From Luteolibacter algae (GTDB lineage Bacteria > Verrucomicrobiota > Verrucomicrobiia > Verrucomicrobiales > Akkermansiaceae), in contig NZ_JBHUIT010000031.1 in the NCBI RefSeq assembly GCF_042683045.1, positions 186,001-250,000 of the forward strand: 64,000 nt of DNA. Direction: 5' to 3'. The notes below the pieces were generated by a model. The model made no database searches and was not told where the DNA came from. It saw only the letters and a program-made list of their open reading frames with translations. A program made the translations under genes and the position numbers. Each line of letters begins with the position of its first letter. Within the stretch, counting starts at the first letter, position 1. Positions 53,501 through 60,965 of this stretch are shown in pieces.

Positions 53501-56500
53501 ACACTCTTCGGCAACGAACAGGCAAGCGTTTACAATTCAGCGGGTGGCACACTCAACGGTGCCGGCACTCTCACTGCTCCGACTTACAATCTGAGCAACG
53601 GTGCAAATACCACCCAAGGTGCGAATCTTGGAACCGGTATTCTCAACAGCACGGCTGGCACTGTTACTCTCCTCGGCAACGCGGGAGCAAATGACGTCAA
53701 CGTAACTGGTGGAACACTCAACGTTGGTGGTAACCTTGGTGCAGCTGGCGCAACAGTTGATATCTCGAGCGGTGCGGCTCTCGTGCTCCTCTTGGATCCA
53801 GGTTTGTCAATCGATGGCGACATTGTTGACGACGCAATCGTGAACAACGCTGGCACACTCACCCTTGCTGGTGATGACCTCGTTGGTAGCTACACATCCG
53901 GTGGTGCAAACGTAGGTGACGGTCTCCTTAACGGAACCGGCACTCTCACAGCTGCAACTTATGCGCTGAATAACAATTCGGTGACCGTTGCAGGTGCAAA
54001 CCTCGGCGATGGTGCGCTCACTTCCAACGGCAATGTCCTCCTTGGAGGAACATCCGGCGCGGAAACCGTCGATATCCAGTCTGGAAACCTGACACTTGGT
54101 TCGGCTAACCGTCTTGCTGACGACGCTGCAGTCAATAACGATGGAACTCTGACACTTAACGGTAACGACACAGTTGGCACATACGTTTCCACCGGCAACC
54201 TCAATGGCACTGGCACGCTCACCGCAGCGACCTACGCATTGAACAATGGCTCGAACGTAAATGCCAACATCGGAACAGGTGCAGTAACTTCCAACGGAAC
54301 TGTAAACCTCAACGGCACCAGTGCCGCGAGCACCGTGGATATCCAAACCGGAAACCTAACGCTTGGCAGTGCAAACCGTTTGGCTGACAATGCAGCTGTA
54401 AACAACGACGCTACTTTGACCCTCAACGGCAATGACACCGTCGGAACTTACACCTCAACAGGTAACCTGAACGGCACTGGCACGCTCACAGCAGCGAGCT
54501 ATGCGCTCAACAACGGCTCCGTCGTCAACGCGAACATCGGAACCGGCGTGGTAACCTCGAATGGAACAGTTCAGCTCAACGGCACAAGCGCAGCGGCTAA
54601 TGTTAACATCCAGTCAGGCAATCTGACACTAGGCTCTGCCAACCGCCTCGCAGACAATGCGGCGGTCACGCTTGACAGCCCGTCCACACTGACGCTCAAC
54701 GGTAACGACACCATCAGCAGCATTGTTGTGGGTGACAATACTTCAGGCACCGCGAGACTGTCCGGTAATGGCACGCTTACGGCTACCTCCTTTGTTCTTA
54801 ACAATAACTCGGTGGTCGACGCCGGCGTTGTTCTGGGTGACGGCGGAGTCAGCTCGCTGACAACCAACGGCAATGTTGTCATCAATGGCAGTTCCAATGC
54901 CGATACAGTGACGATCAATGCAGGCAGCGTCCTTTCCGGACAAGCCAATGCACTGAACGGTAATTACCAGACCCTCCAAGGTAATGGCACGCTGAGTCTC
55001 AGTGGTAGCACATTCACAAACTTGGCAGGTCGCACTGTCAATCCGGGTGTTGGTGCAGGCAATATCGGTGCTCTCACAATTAATGATAATTTTGTGAACG
55101 CCGGTAACCTTGTCCTTGATGCCAATCGTCAAGCCGGCGCAATCAATCCTGCCACATGTGTGCTCTCGACTGGTAACCATGACGTTCTCAACGTCAATGG
55201 AACCACGACGATCGGAACGCTCAACGTCACCAAACAAGGCGGCGAGTTCGGTCTTGGAGAAAGTGCAGTGCTCATCAACAGCAACGGCGGTAACATCGAT
55301 ACTTCTGGTGCGACCTTCACCTCCGGTTATACCAACCGGAACTTCCTGGTTGTTGATAACTCCGGCGTAACCAGAACCGCTTCCTTGCTTGGAACCGGAG
55401 TAGCTGGCGCCAATGGTAACCTCAGCGGTATCGCCGGTCTCAATGCAAACCAGATCGCAATTGCCAACGCGGTTAATACCAATATCGCGGGTAATGGAAA
55501 TATCCTGAACACCGCAATCGGTGCCGATCAAGTCGCTCTTGCGGTAATCGGCAATGGTAAGACAGCCCCAGGGCTTACGCTCAACGGGCTTTCCCCTGAG
55601 AGCTTCGCTGGCCTCACCGATTACGGTATCCAAGTCACCAAGGCTTACACCACAGCTGCTCTTAGCATGCCTGGAACAAGCATTGATGGCAGTGCCAAGT
55701 CGGTAAGAATCCCAGTCGGATATTCCGGTAAGGAGCCAGTCCCGGAACCAGCTCCATCCTATCGTGAAGCCACGACATCGGTATTTGCAGGATATGCACA
55801 CTTCGACACAGGATCTGATTCCTCTGTCAACGGTGCTGACTACGATATCGACAGTAACGGTGGCATCGTAGGTGTCCGCCACAATGTTGGTGCCTTCACT
55901 GTAGCAGGTTTCCTCGGTGTTGATCGTGGTGAAATCAGCTCCAGCTTCCTCGATGCTGATGCTGATGGATTCCTCCTCGGCGCGATTGCCAGCTATGTCA
56001 TCAAACCTGAGATGAATCTCATGGTTACAGGTGGTGTGACCTACGGTAGCTACGAGTATGATGGCAGCAGCCAGAACGTGCTTGGACGCACTCGCTTCAG
56101 CGGTGTTGATTCAGATGTCTTCGACATCTTCGCAGGAATCGAAGGAGACGCTTACTCGGATGAGAAACTCCGTGTCAGCCCATTCCTCCAACTCCACTAT
56201 GTGACTGCTGAAACAGATAGCGTTAACTCCACTGGTAACGCCGCCGCACTGTTCGTTAACAGCCTTGATGATGATGCATTCTTCGCCGAGCTCGGTGTGA
56301 AAGCTGAATATCAAGTCAACAGACAGTTCAGCGTTAACGGTAACATCAGCTATACCCATAACTTCATGGATTCTGATAGAAACATCACCGCTAGACTTGG
56401 TGGCACACAGTTCGCTGTGACTGCTCCGGGTCTTGGTGAAGACATCCTCACCCTCGGTGTTGGTGCTCAATATCAAATCAACGAAGCATTCCGCGTAGGG

Positions 56501-56578
56501 CTTAACTATCGTGCCGAGTTCAGCAGCGATGCTGAAACCGCGAATGGTCTGAGCCTCGGCGGTTCATATTCGTTCTAA
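47597..56578 (+). CDS. giant autotransporter with PATR repeats
   Basis: 2,993 residues from ATG 47597. A long signal peptide (about 50 residues, ending AQAQA), then DLFWDNAGAGTGSWD typical of passenger starts, and about 2,650 residues of Gly/Thr/Asn/Ala/Leu-rich beta-helix repeats. At least seven PATR-like motifs (KxGxGxLxLxGxNxYTGxTxVxAGTL) occur, near nucleotides 48434, 50341, 50782, 51223, 51603, 52321 and 53310. The last 270 residues are an autotransporter beta-barrel ending in SYSF, with the terminal Phe expected for BAM insertion. Likely a type Va surface adhesin or structural protein. Nearly cysteine-free, as usual for exported beta-helices. Confidence 0.93.
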   Translation: MKQRRRNILTTALRAVKSKSRRFGSAQMLLGASLVSLVGSPQAQAQADLFWDNAGAGTGSWDVANTVWDNQANLLGTDQAWTAGSNANFQTVNGGTVTLLAPQTVNNLAASSSGGGPHNWTLTGADLLVSGTAAISAANVNNLIVASNVSAAAAGQNLAINTGGSGTVNVSGDISSNIADVTTNAAATLSGVNAFTGTLKVQSGTTTLSGGSAVADTSAVDISGSATLALTSDETVGILTGSAGTFINSGANTLSADGAVSPAAPSVYAGQISGSAGFNKVGAGVLSLPGANNYTGVTNVTAGTLIATTTTSLGATGGGNGTVVADAATLAVQGGFATSEQISFTGAGNTANNFSGAIDSTGNNTLNGQLTVTGAGGTINNNSGTLNINGGINGSGGTQVVTFAVAAGATTDVNSVITSSVEGIIKTGQGSLDLSGQNNDYSGLANNTEIQDGEIILSGTPTFLFPVFVDTVSLGNAGNVLFNGGALGLPTLHFTGDESNTRTFYTRDLLLNGAVSQINTDAGVTFTTDNEQVIFGVATNILRKIGDGTVVIDTDAVGSGNAASINGILDPEAGTLNVDGSGYSGTNPVFLAGGVPAPGTTSLALAGLGDADGGQTGTVNLGRLGSNREFDIVVIDQSVNTIFDGTLNTTGDLLITGTGNLTLNGPVNTLGNIHVSGTELLVTDPAALSSNTNSHDSEATFIWGRFNDATIPTALTTPGKLSLSGGITTNERITIVNDGILNNQDGVNTVNSAVRVRFDGSLPFTGVAGPYSSRIGATAGELTLGGGIFSNPGQTVNINGLATDTGLVTVAGPIQSTVADLLLGNSANTTNTVALQVQNFYSGNTTLNGGNLRVGNNQSLSGGQVTVDAATNLDAGMAAVSLANNFALNDTLTTGTAGGTLALNGAITGAGGITNADGTTTLGGNNTYTGDTVVTAGTLNINGASNSVNTLVNGGTLNLSGASNSTNVQIAATATLNTTGAERLADGATVGVAANGILVLGGAETVQELDVVGAVTATSGNLTVTTLNGAPATGTIDIGSNTLTAQNGVFTGNLTGAGGNLVKNGGGLLNITGTNTGLTGITTVNSGILAANNLGSSTVDIKTGGQLTASGNFLATNINVAQGGTLQADALVAAAANVNTSGIVNVTSGPNTINSLNFNAASGAVNVTGGDLAVGALNGAAGTLNLAANNFTVSSGNFGGSLIGSGTLTKASSGVLTLSGNSNGYTGPATIAAGTLALQSAFGSTAINVGASGTLTTSANEQLANSATVTADGILSLGGAETIGTLAGSGTVNAAGNLAVNTLNGTAAINAGSNNVTVNDGGTFGGSINGNGSLTKNGGGTLALNGANAYTGTTQVNAGTLDVNGALASDTINVRGGAILTTSGGNLTSDAALTNNGQVTVEGNETITSYVSGGPGANNGLLDGSGTLTASTYALNDGSIVTANTGTGVITTNGNVAISSANTGASQITVQTGVLDASGTFAANDIGVNSGATLNSNGVIANTANVVVGGTLNVNSATVVQNLSVTPASGIVNLNGGNLTTTGLNGSGTINLGANSLTAASGSFSGTIDGSGGLTKVGGSTLTLSGSNSFTGATDVQGGTLALQSNLGSLAINIADGATLSTSAAEQLANAAVVQTNASGTLQLGGNETIGALNGAGSVVLGANTLTLNNGGNFTGNIGGTGEIILAGGTLVVDAVGGLNADDLDIKSGTALQTLSGDLIGDNTNVNNDGTLTLGGADTVKTYTSTGTLDGATLTADTYALNDGSIVNANTGSGIMTTNGTVNINSANTGSSEITVQSGVLNAGDAVGDTFAATDITVNAGATLNSNGTLNSAATLEVSGTANLNTVTTLTSLGANAPGLVEINAASLTTTDLHGDGIVDLNANILNVSEGAFSGTIRGAGTLNKNGAGLLTLSGTNSYTGPTNVNAGTLNAVTALSTSALNVASGATYLNTGGLVNPNVTIANNGTVTLFGNEQASVYNSAGGTLNGAGTLTAPTYNLSNGANTTQGANLGTGILNSTAGTVTLLGNAGANDVNVTGGTLNVGGNLGAAGATVDISSGAALVLLLDPGLSIDGDIVDDAIVNNAGTLTLAGDDLVGSYTSGGANVGDGLLNGTGTLTAATYALNNNSVTVAGANLGDGALTSNGNVLLGGTSGAETVDIQSGNLTLGSANRLADDAAVNNDGTLTLNGNDTVGTYVSTGNLNGTGTLTAATYALNNGSNVNANIGTGAVTSNGTVNLNGTSAASTVDIQTGNLTLGSANRLADNAAVNNDATLTLNGNDTVGTYTSTGNLNGTGTLTAASYALNNGSVVNANIGTGVVTSNGTVQLNGTSAAANVNIQSGNLTLGSANRLADNAAVTLDSPSTLTLNGNDTISSIVVGDNTSGTARLSGNGTLTATSFVLNNNSVVDAGVVLGDGGVSSLTTNGNVVINGSSNADTVTINAGSVLSGQANALNGNYQTLQGNGTLSLSGSTFTNLAGRTVNPGVGAGNIGALTINDNFVNAGNLVLDANRQAGAINPATCVLSTGNHDVLNVNGTTTIGTLNVTKQGGEFGLGESAVLINSNGGNIDTSGATFTSGYTNRNFLVVDNSGVTRTASLLGTGVAGANGNLSGIAGLNANQIAIANAVNTNIAGNGNILNTAIGADQVALAVIGNGKTAPGLTLNGLSPESFAGLTDYGIQVTKAYTTAALSMPGTSIDGSAKSVRIPVGYSGKEPVPEPAPSYREATTSVFAGYAHFDTGSDSSVNGADYDIDSNGGIVGVRHNVGAFTVAGFLGVDRGEISSSFLDADADGFLLGAIASYVIKPEMNLMVTGGVTYGSYEYDGSSQNVLGRTRFSGVDSDVFDIFAGIEGDAYSDEKLRVSPFLQLHYVTAETDSVNSTGNAAALFVNSLDDDAFFAELGVKAEYQVNRQFSVNGNISYTHNFMDSDRNITARLGGTQFAVTAPGLGEDILTLGVGAQYQINEAFRVGLNYRAEFSSDAETANGLSLGGSYSF
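51875..53090 (+). repeat. duplicated passenger block (two diverged copies)
   Basis: The segment around 51885-52095 (STYALNDGSIVTANTGTGVI onward) recurs around 52862-53085 (DTYALNDGSIVNANTGSGIM onward), about 980 bases later, with an insertion in the second copy. It shows an older internal duplication that also encloses a PATR motif. Confidence 0.65.
54089..54720 (+). repeat. near-identical 267-bp coding repeats in the autotransporter passenger
   Basis: The unit starting LTLGSANRLADxAAV begins at 54089, 54356 and 54623, exactly 267 bases (89 residues) apart. Two copies are full length and the third is partial; a diverged relative precedes them from about 53860. Protein identity between the full copies is very high, though synonymous positions differ (for example GACACTTGGT against AACGCTTGGC). 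Confidence 0.9.
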
Positions 56579-56612
56579 TTTGCTTAGTGTAATTAGTTAC
56601 GGTTGTTAAAAC

Positions 56613-56643
56613 GAGGGGTGTGGGATGGTTTCTCACACCCCTC
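56613..56643 (+). terminator. hairpin after the autotransporter gene
   Basis: GAGGGGTGTG (56613-56622) pairs with CACACCCCTC (56634-56643), a perfect 10-base-pair stem with an 11-base loop. The following bases (AATTTTCC) are only a weak T-run, so it may attenuate rather than stop transcription into the next gene, whose start lies 15 bases further. Confidence 0.65.
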
Positions 56644-56657
56644 AATTTTCCAAAAAT

Positions 56658-57389
56658 ATGAGTCTAAACCAAACAAGAAAGATTACTCCAAAGATGCCAT
56701 TGGCTCTTGCCGGTGTAGTGTTAATCGCTATAATTGGCGCTGGAATCTGGTATTTCACAAAATTTAATCAAAACCCTAACAAAGATAAGGAAAACGATAA
56801 TATGTCCACTTTAGTTCAATCAGGAGTTCCCAGCCACTTGGTCAGAGACGACGGCTCTTACAACCTCATCGCGATCATTGATGGTGCGGGTGCGAATAAG
56901 CAGTTCATCTCCAATCTCCAAGTAATCAATGTGCAGCGCCAGGCTCTCGGAGAAATCCGGACAAAGGTAGCGTCTCTTCCGAAGGAATCCGCGGATGAGA
57001 AAGCCCAATACACCAAACGTGCGGCGGAAATCGAAGCAAGTTTGGTTAAGAACATGGAGTTCATGACCAAAAGCTACGGTTATTCCATTCAGCACAACTA
57101 CCTGCTCATTCCGGTGAAAGCCAATATCCTGGAAAAAGCTAAGGATGAAGAAGGGAAGCCTAGCGATGATGAAACCAAAGCAACTTTGGTGAAAAATATC
57201 CTATCCACGGAAGAATACGATCACTTTGAACAACTCCGCCAATCCTATGCAAAAGAGAGTGGTGAGGGCGGCGATTCGGCAAAAGCTGAAGAAGTAGCTG
57301 GTCAGCTGAAAGTCGATTACTCATTTGACGTAAAAGGAAATTACATCCTGCAAATTACCAAAGGTGCTCTTTACGCAAGCGTGAAGTAA
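56658..57389 (+). CDS. membrane-anchored protein of unknown function next to the autotransporter
   Basis: 243 residues from ATG 56658 (a longer reading would overlap the hairpin). One span at about 13-33 (MPLALAGVVLIAIIGAGIWYF), then an extracytoplasmic or cytoplasmic domain rich in Lys, Glu, Ala and Gln, with YNLIAIIDGAGANKQFISNLQVIN, a helical charged section and KVDYSFDVKGNYILQI near the end. I recognise no family. It follows the autotransporter by 79 bases in the same direction and has its own terminator. It could help secrete or anchor the autotransporter, but only position suggests this. Confidence 0.72.
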   Translation: MSLNQTRKITPKMPLALAGVVLIAIIGAGIWYFTKFNQNPNKDKENDNMSTLVQSGVPSHLVRDDGSYNLIAIIDGAGANKQFISNLQVINVQRQALGEIRTKVASLPKESADEKAQYTKRAAEIEASLVKNMEFMTKSYGYSIQHNYLLIPVKANILEKAKDEEGKPSDDETKATLVKNILSTEEYDHFEQLRQSYAKESGEGGDSAKAEEVAGQLKVDYSFDVKGNYILQITKGALYASVK

Positions 57390-57419
57390 TAACACTGGAA
57401 GTAATAAAGTTAACTATTT

Positions 57420-57457
57420 CGCTGTCGGTGGTTTATACTGCCGGCAGCGTTTTTTTA
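57420..57457 (+). terminator. rho-independent terminator
   Basis: CGCTGTCGG pairs with CCGGCAGCG (one G-T pair), with a 12-base loop, followed by seven T. It lies 30 bases after the stop at 57389. Confidence 0.85.
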
Positions 57458-57566
57458 TATAGATTCGTCATTTTTGGTTCGCCTCACTTTGCGACCGAAC
57501 CGGTTTCATTCTTCTCCAAGCCTAAGGTTTGACATGTCGTAGAGAACGTGGAGTCATCCATCCGGT

Positions 57567-58190
57567 ATGAGATTAGTTTGGTTAATGCTCGGCTTGACCG
57601 TGTTTTTTCTGGGTGGGTGGTTGCTGTTTGGAGACACCTTTGAGCAAACCTGGAGCATGGAGGTTCTCAGTGAAAAATTCGAAGCCTCAAGATCGTGGGC
57701 TTGGTTGGCAGGAATCGGTTTACTTGTTGCCGATTTATTGCTTCCGGTTCCGGGGACGATCGTTATGTCCGCATTAGGAGCGGTTTATGGAGTTTTTGTG
57801 GGTGGGATTGTTGCTACAGCGGGTTCAGTTCTCGCAGGGATTGTCGGCTACGGAGTGGGGCGGTTTTTCGATGAAGGCTTCGCCAGGAAATGGCTTGGAT
57901 CCAAGGACTTCGAGACCGGCGGAAGCTTGTTCAAGCGCAGCGGAGCCTGGGTGGTGGCAGCGAGTCGCGCAGTGCCTATCCTTCCGGAAGTTATCACCTG
58001 CATGGCTGGCTTGCTGCGAATGCCGTTTGGAAAGTTCGTAATTGCGCTTGTTTGTGGATCAATGCCGATGGGATTTCTCTTTGCCTGGATAGGAGCGCTC
58101 GGGAAAGAGAATCCAGAATGGGGTTTCGGCTTCAGCCTCGTCGTTCCCGCAATTTTATGGCTGGGCGTGAGCGTGATCCGGAAAGGGTGA
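57567..58190 (+). CDS. VTT-domain membrane protein (TVP38/TMEM64, DedA superfamily)
   Basis: 207 residues, about five to six hydrophobic segments. The core matches the VTT/SNARE-associated domain: LLLPVPGTIVMSALGAVYG, GSVLAGIVGYGVGRFF and RSGAWVVAASRAVPILPEVITCMAGLLRM (core ASRAVPILPEVITCMAG, with the conserved Arg and Pro residues). DedA/VTT proteins are scramblase- or transport-like proteins needed for envelope homeostasis and undecaprenyl or phospholipid flipping in some bacteria. Its stop is 9 bases from the convergent dxr stop. Confidence 0.87.
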   Translation: MRLVWLMLGLTVFFLGGWLLFGDTFEQTWSMEVLSEKFEASRSWAWLAGIGLLVADLLLPVPGTIVMSALGAVYGVFVGGIVATAGSVLAGIVGYGVGRFFDEGFARKWLGSKDFETGGSLFKRSGAWVVAASRAVPILPEVITCMAGLLRMPFGKFVIALVCGSMPMGFLFAWIGALGKENPEWGFGFSLVVPAILWLGVSVIRKG

Positions 58191-58199
58191 GATCCCCGG

Positions 58200-59372
58200 T
58201 TATGCGAGTTCACAATATTTTTTGGCAAAATGGCGGGCATCGCAGTCGGCCTTGAGGATTTCATCCAGATCAGGAGAAACGACCGTAAGGTGTTGCTCCA
58301 TTACGTTGGCCACACATTCCCATATCTGGGGGAAACGTATCGCTCCCGCCTGAAACGCGTCCACAGCCACTTCATTTGCAGCATTGAACACAGCTGGCAG
58401 AGTACCGCCAATGGAGCCCGCCTTCCGGGCAAGTGTGAGTGCCGGGAAGTCATCAAGACGGGGAGCGGAAAACTCGAGCTTGGCAAGGGCAGCGAAGTCC
58501 AGTGGTTTTAGCGCACCTTTCACCCTTTGCGGGTAGGTTAGCGCATACTGGATCGGGAACCCCATGTCCGTTTGCGAAAGCTGTGCCAAAACTGAGCCAT
58601 CGCAAAACTCCACCATGGAGTGAATGATCGACTGAGGATGAATGATCGCTTCAATCCGGCCCATCTCAATCCCGAAGAGCCATCGAGCTTCGATCATCTC
58701 CAATCCCTTGTTGAAAAGGGTGGCAGAATCAATCGTGATTTTCGGGCCCATATCCCACGTGGGATGTTTGAGCGCCTGCTGTGGAGTAACTTCCCGGAGT
58801 GCGGCGGCAGGTGTCTCGCGAAAGGGGCCTCCGGACGCGGTGAGGATAAGCCGGGATACGTCTTCGTTGCGACCGTGATGGCCTTCCAGGCATTGAAAAA
58901 TCGCATTATGTTCGCTATCGACCGGAAGGATCCGCACGCCTTTTTCCCTAGCCTTCTTCGTGATAATTTCGCCTGCCATCACCAGGATTTCCTTTGAGGC
59001 AACTGCAAGATCTTTTCCTGCCTTGATTGCCGCGAGTGCTGGCTGCAGGCCTGCTGTCCCAACGATTGCGATCAGCACGACATCCGCCTCTGCCAGCTGC
59101 GCGAGCTCGGAAAGTCCTTCGGGACCGGAATGAATTTTCACCCCCGCAGGTAAGAGTTGATGGAGTTCGGTCGCTTTGGACTCCTCATAGATAGCTACAT
59201 TTTTGACGCCGGTAGCACGTGCTTGCTCGGCAAGCTGTCTGGTGCTTGTGCACGCTGCAAGGCCGACGATTTCGATCTCTTCAGGTAAATTCCCGGCAAC
59301 TCTTAGGGTGGATAGACCGATGGAGCCTGTGGAGCCGAGAACAACGACTTTTCGTTTTTGTCCCTTTGTCAT
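58200..59372 (-). CDS. dxr: 1-deoxy-D-xylulose 5-phosphate reductoisomerase
   Basis: 390 residues from ATG 59372. Second step of the MEP isoprenoid pathway: reduces and rearranges DXP to MEP with NADPH and a divalent metal. Seen: VVVLGSTGSIGLSTL (NADPH), ASKEILV, the metal and substrate site PVDSEHNAIFQCL, ASGGPFRE, HPTWDMGPKITIDSATLFNKGLE (core WDMGPKITIDSAT) and IHPQSIIHSMVEF. The ATG overlaps the cdsA stop by four bases (ATGA); a TTG at 59393 is rejected. Feeds undecaprenyl carrier synthesis for the cell-wall genes. Confidence 0.97.
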   Translation of the reverse strand: MTKGQKRKVVVLGSTGSIGLSTLRVAGNLPEEIEIVGLAACTSTRQLAEQARATGVKNVAIYEESKATELHQLLPAGVKIHSGPEGLSELAQLAEADVVLIAIVGTAGLQPALAAIKAGKDLAVASKEILVMAGEIITKKAREKGVRILPVDSEHNAIFQCLEGHHGRNEDVSRLILTASGGPFRETPAAALREVTPQQALKHPTWDMGPKITIDSATLFNKGLEMIEARWLFGIEMGRIEAIIHPQSIIHSMVEFCDGSVLAQLSQTDMGFPIQYALTYPQRVKGALKPLDFAALAKLEFSAPRLDDFPALTLARKAGSIGGTLPAVFNAANEVAVDAFQAGAIRFPQIWECVANVMEQHLTVVSPDLDEILKADCDARHFAKKYCELA

Positions 59373-60277
59373 GCGAGATTCGGAAGAAGCCAAACGAGGT
59401 AAAAATAGAGGGCTGGTGCGGTGAAGCAGATGCTATCGATAAGATCAAGCCCACCACCTATGCCAGGCAACATATTCCCGGAATCTTTCGCATGTAGCGC
59501 ACGCTTTACGATACTTTCCGCTAGGTCGCCGATGACGGCCAAAACCGCCAGCAAGAACCCAAGAATGATCACATGATGCCAGGAATCCAGCGCGCTTAGC
59601 TGACCTGGGAGCAGGGCATAGAGTCCGCACCCCGCAAGCTGGGAGAAAAACAAAGCTCCCAGAAATCCCTCCCAGGTCTTTCCTGGGCTGATGTGTGGAA
59701 TCATTTTGTGTTTACCAATTAGTGAACCGGTGATGTATGCCCCCATATCGGTAAATTTTGTCACAGCAATGACCCAGAGCAGGACAAACGCTCCGGGGAC
59801 AGCTCCTTCACCTGGTAAACCAAATGAAATTCGTGCGGCAAACATGAAGAGAAAAGGGATATACAGGAATCCAAGAATTGTGGAAGCGACGGATAGAAGC
59901 GCCTCGATTCCTTTGATCGGATAGCGGAGCTGAAGGGTGAAAGCCCCCGTCACGGCCAAAAAGATCGCAATGGCATCCACGACCGGAGGGATGTCCTTAT
60001 GGCCATTAAGGAAATAGTAGCCGGATACCACGCAATAGGTAGCCGTGAGCAGCATACCGAAGCGGGGAAAGCACTTGATCTCCGCACGCCTGAGCATCAC
60101 AAAATATTCCCGGGAGGAAATGAGTATCAACGTGATAATCAGCCCCAGATATGCGGCCGGATACATGCTCCAGAAGATCGCAGCCACGATCGCCCATAAC
60201 AACAGGGTGCTTGCCGACCTACGAAAGAAGACGACGGTTTTATTGGAAGGCGGCGGTGTTGGTTTTTCTGTATCCAC
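59369..60277 (-). CDS. cdsA: phosphatidate cytidylyltransferase CdsA
   Basis: 302 residues, about seven to eight membrane segments. Makes CDP-diacylglycerol from phosphatidate and CTP, the branch-point of phospholipid synthesis. The family signature is at the end: GDLAESIVKRALHAKDSG followed by MLPGIGGGLDLIDSI (KR, KD, PG, GG and D-DS positions). It uses a GTG start at 60277. It overlaps dxr by four bases; the usual upstream uppS is missing. CDP-DAG supplies the phosphatidylserine that Psd (98) converts. Confidence 0.94.
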   Translation of the reverse strand: MDTEKPTPPPSNKTVVFFRRSASTLLLWAIVAAIFWSMYPAAYLGLIITLILISSREYFVMLRRAEIKCFPRFGMLLTATYCVVSGYYFLNGHKDIPPVVDAIAIFLAVTGAFTLQLRYPIKGIEALLSVASTILGFLYIPFLFMFAARISFGLPGEGAVPGAFVLLWVIAVTKFTDMGAYITGSLIGKHKMIPHISPGKTWEGFLGALFFSQLAGCGLYALLPGQLSALDSWHHVIILGFLLAVLAVIGDLAESIVKRALHAKDSGNMLPGIGGGLDLIDSICFTAPALYFYLVWLLPNLA

Positions 60278-60487
60278 GATGTGTCTAGATGCAAGACGTC
60301 CGGATGGCTGCTGGCAATCCTTTCCCTATTTTTTTCCTTCAAAGCAGGGGAGAACTCCGGAGAGAGGGTGCAAAACTTGAGGAGGACGAAAAATTCGAAG
60401 ATTTTTTTGATTTCAGCGCAACTTAGCAAAAAACCGGAGGTTTAATTGCGCGTGAGAGATTAAGTCTCACGATCAAAGAAAACTAAT

Positions 60488-60772
60488 ATGAAATTCAAAT
60501 CACTCGTCCTCGTAGGTGCGGCTCTCGGTGTCATCGGCAGCGCACAGGCTAAAGAAACCGAAGTAAAAGATTCCGGCATCAGTGGTGTCGTCAGCGAGCC
60601 AAGTGCTGCTGACAAAGCCGAAAGGAAAAAGAAGATGCTCGAAAAATTCGATGCTGATAAAGACGGCAAGCTCAACGAAGAAGAAAAGGCTGCGATGAAA
60701 AAGGAAATGGCCGGTAAAAAGGGCAAGGGCAAAGGTAAGAAAGGCGAAGGCAAAAAGAAAGACGCTGAGTAA
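60488..60772 (+). CDS. small secreted EF-hand protein 1
   Basis: 94 residues. A signal peptide (1-21, ending AQA), a Lys/Glu-rich mature chain with one EF-hand loop, DADKDGKLNEEE (about 55-66), and a Gly/Lys-rich basic tail (GKKGKGKGKKGEGKKKD). It shares LEKFDADKDGKLNEEEK with the neighbour at 60966 and is its paralogue. Probably a Ca2+-binding periplasmic or secreted protein. Own terminator 29 bases after the stop. Confidence 0.82.
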   Translation: MKFKSLVLVGAALGVIGSAQAKETEVKDSGISGVVSEPSAADKAERKKKMLEKFDADKDGKLNEEEKAAMKKEMAGKKGKGKGKKGEGKKKDAE

Positions 60773-60801
60773 TCTTACCCTCGAAAGGTCGTGAGACTTT
60801 T

Positions 60802-60835
60802 AAGGTCATCCGGAAATTTCCGGGTGACCTTTTTC
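60802..60835 (+). terminator. rho-independent terminator after EF-hand protein 1
   Basis: A 12-base-pair stem (60802-60813 with 60820-60831, one G-T pair) with an AAATTT loop and a short T-run after it. Confidence 0.9.
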
Positions 60836-60965
60836 GTGTTCCGGTTCGTGACGCTAATCTCGGAGAATTAAATTTTTTTCATTTTATTCGGAACTTATCG
60901 ACGAAGGCAGTGTTGGTAGGAGGCGTGAGATTGAATATGCTCATTAACCTAAAAATCAGAAACTT

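Noticed and set aside
47947..55882. Many long antisense frames inside the autotransporter gene, up to 379 codons
   Set aside because: The passenger's strong codon pattern keeps the reverse frames open. The predicted proteins are low in hydrophobic cores and resemble nothing known.
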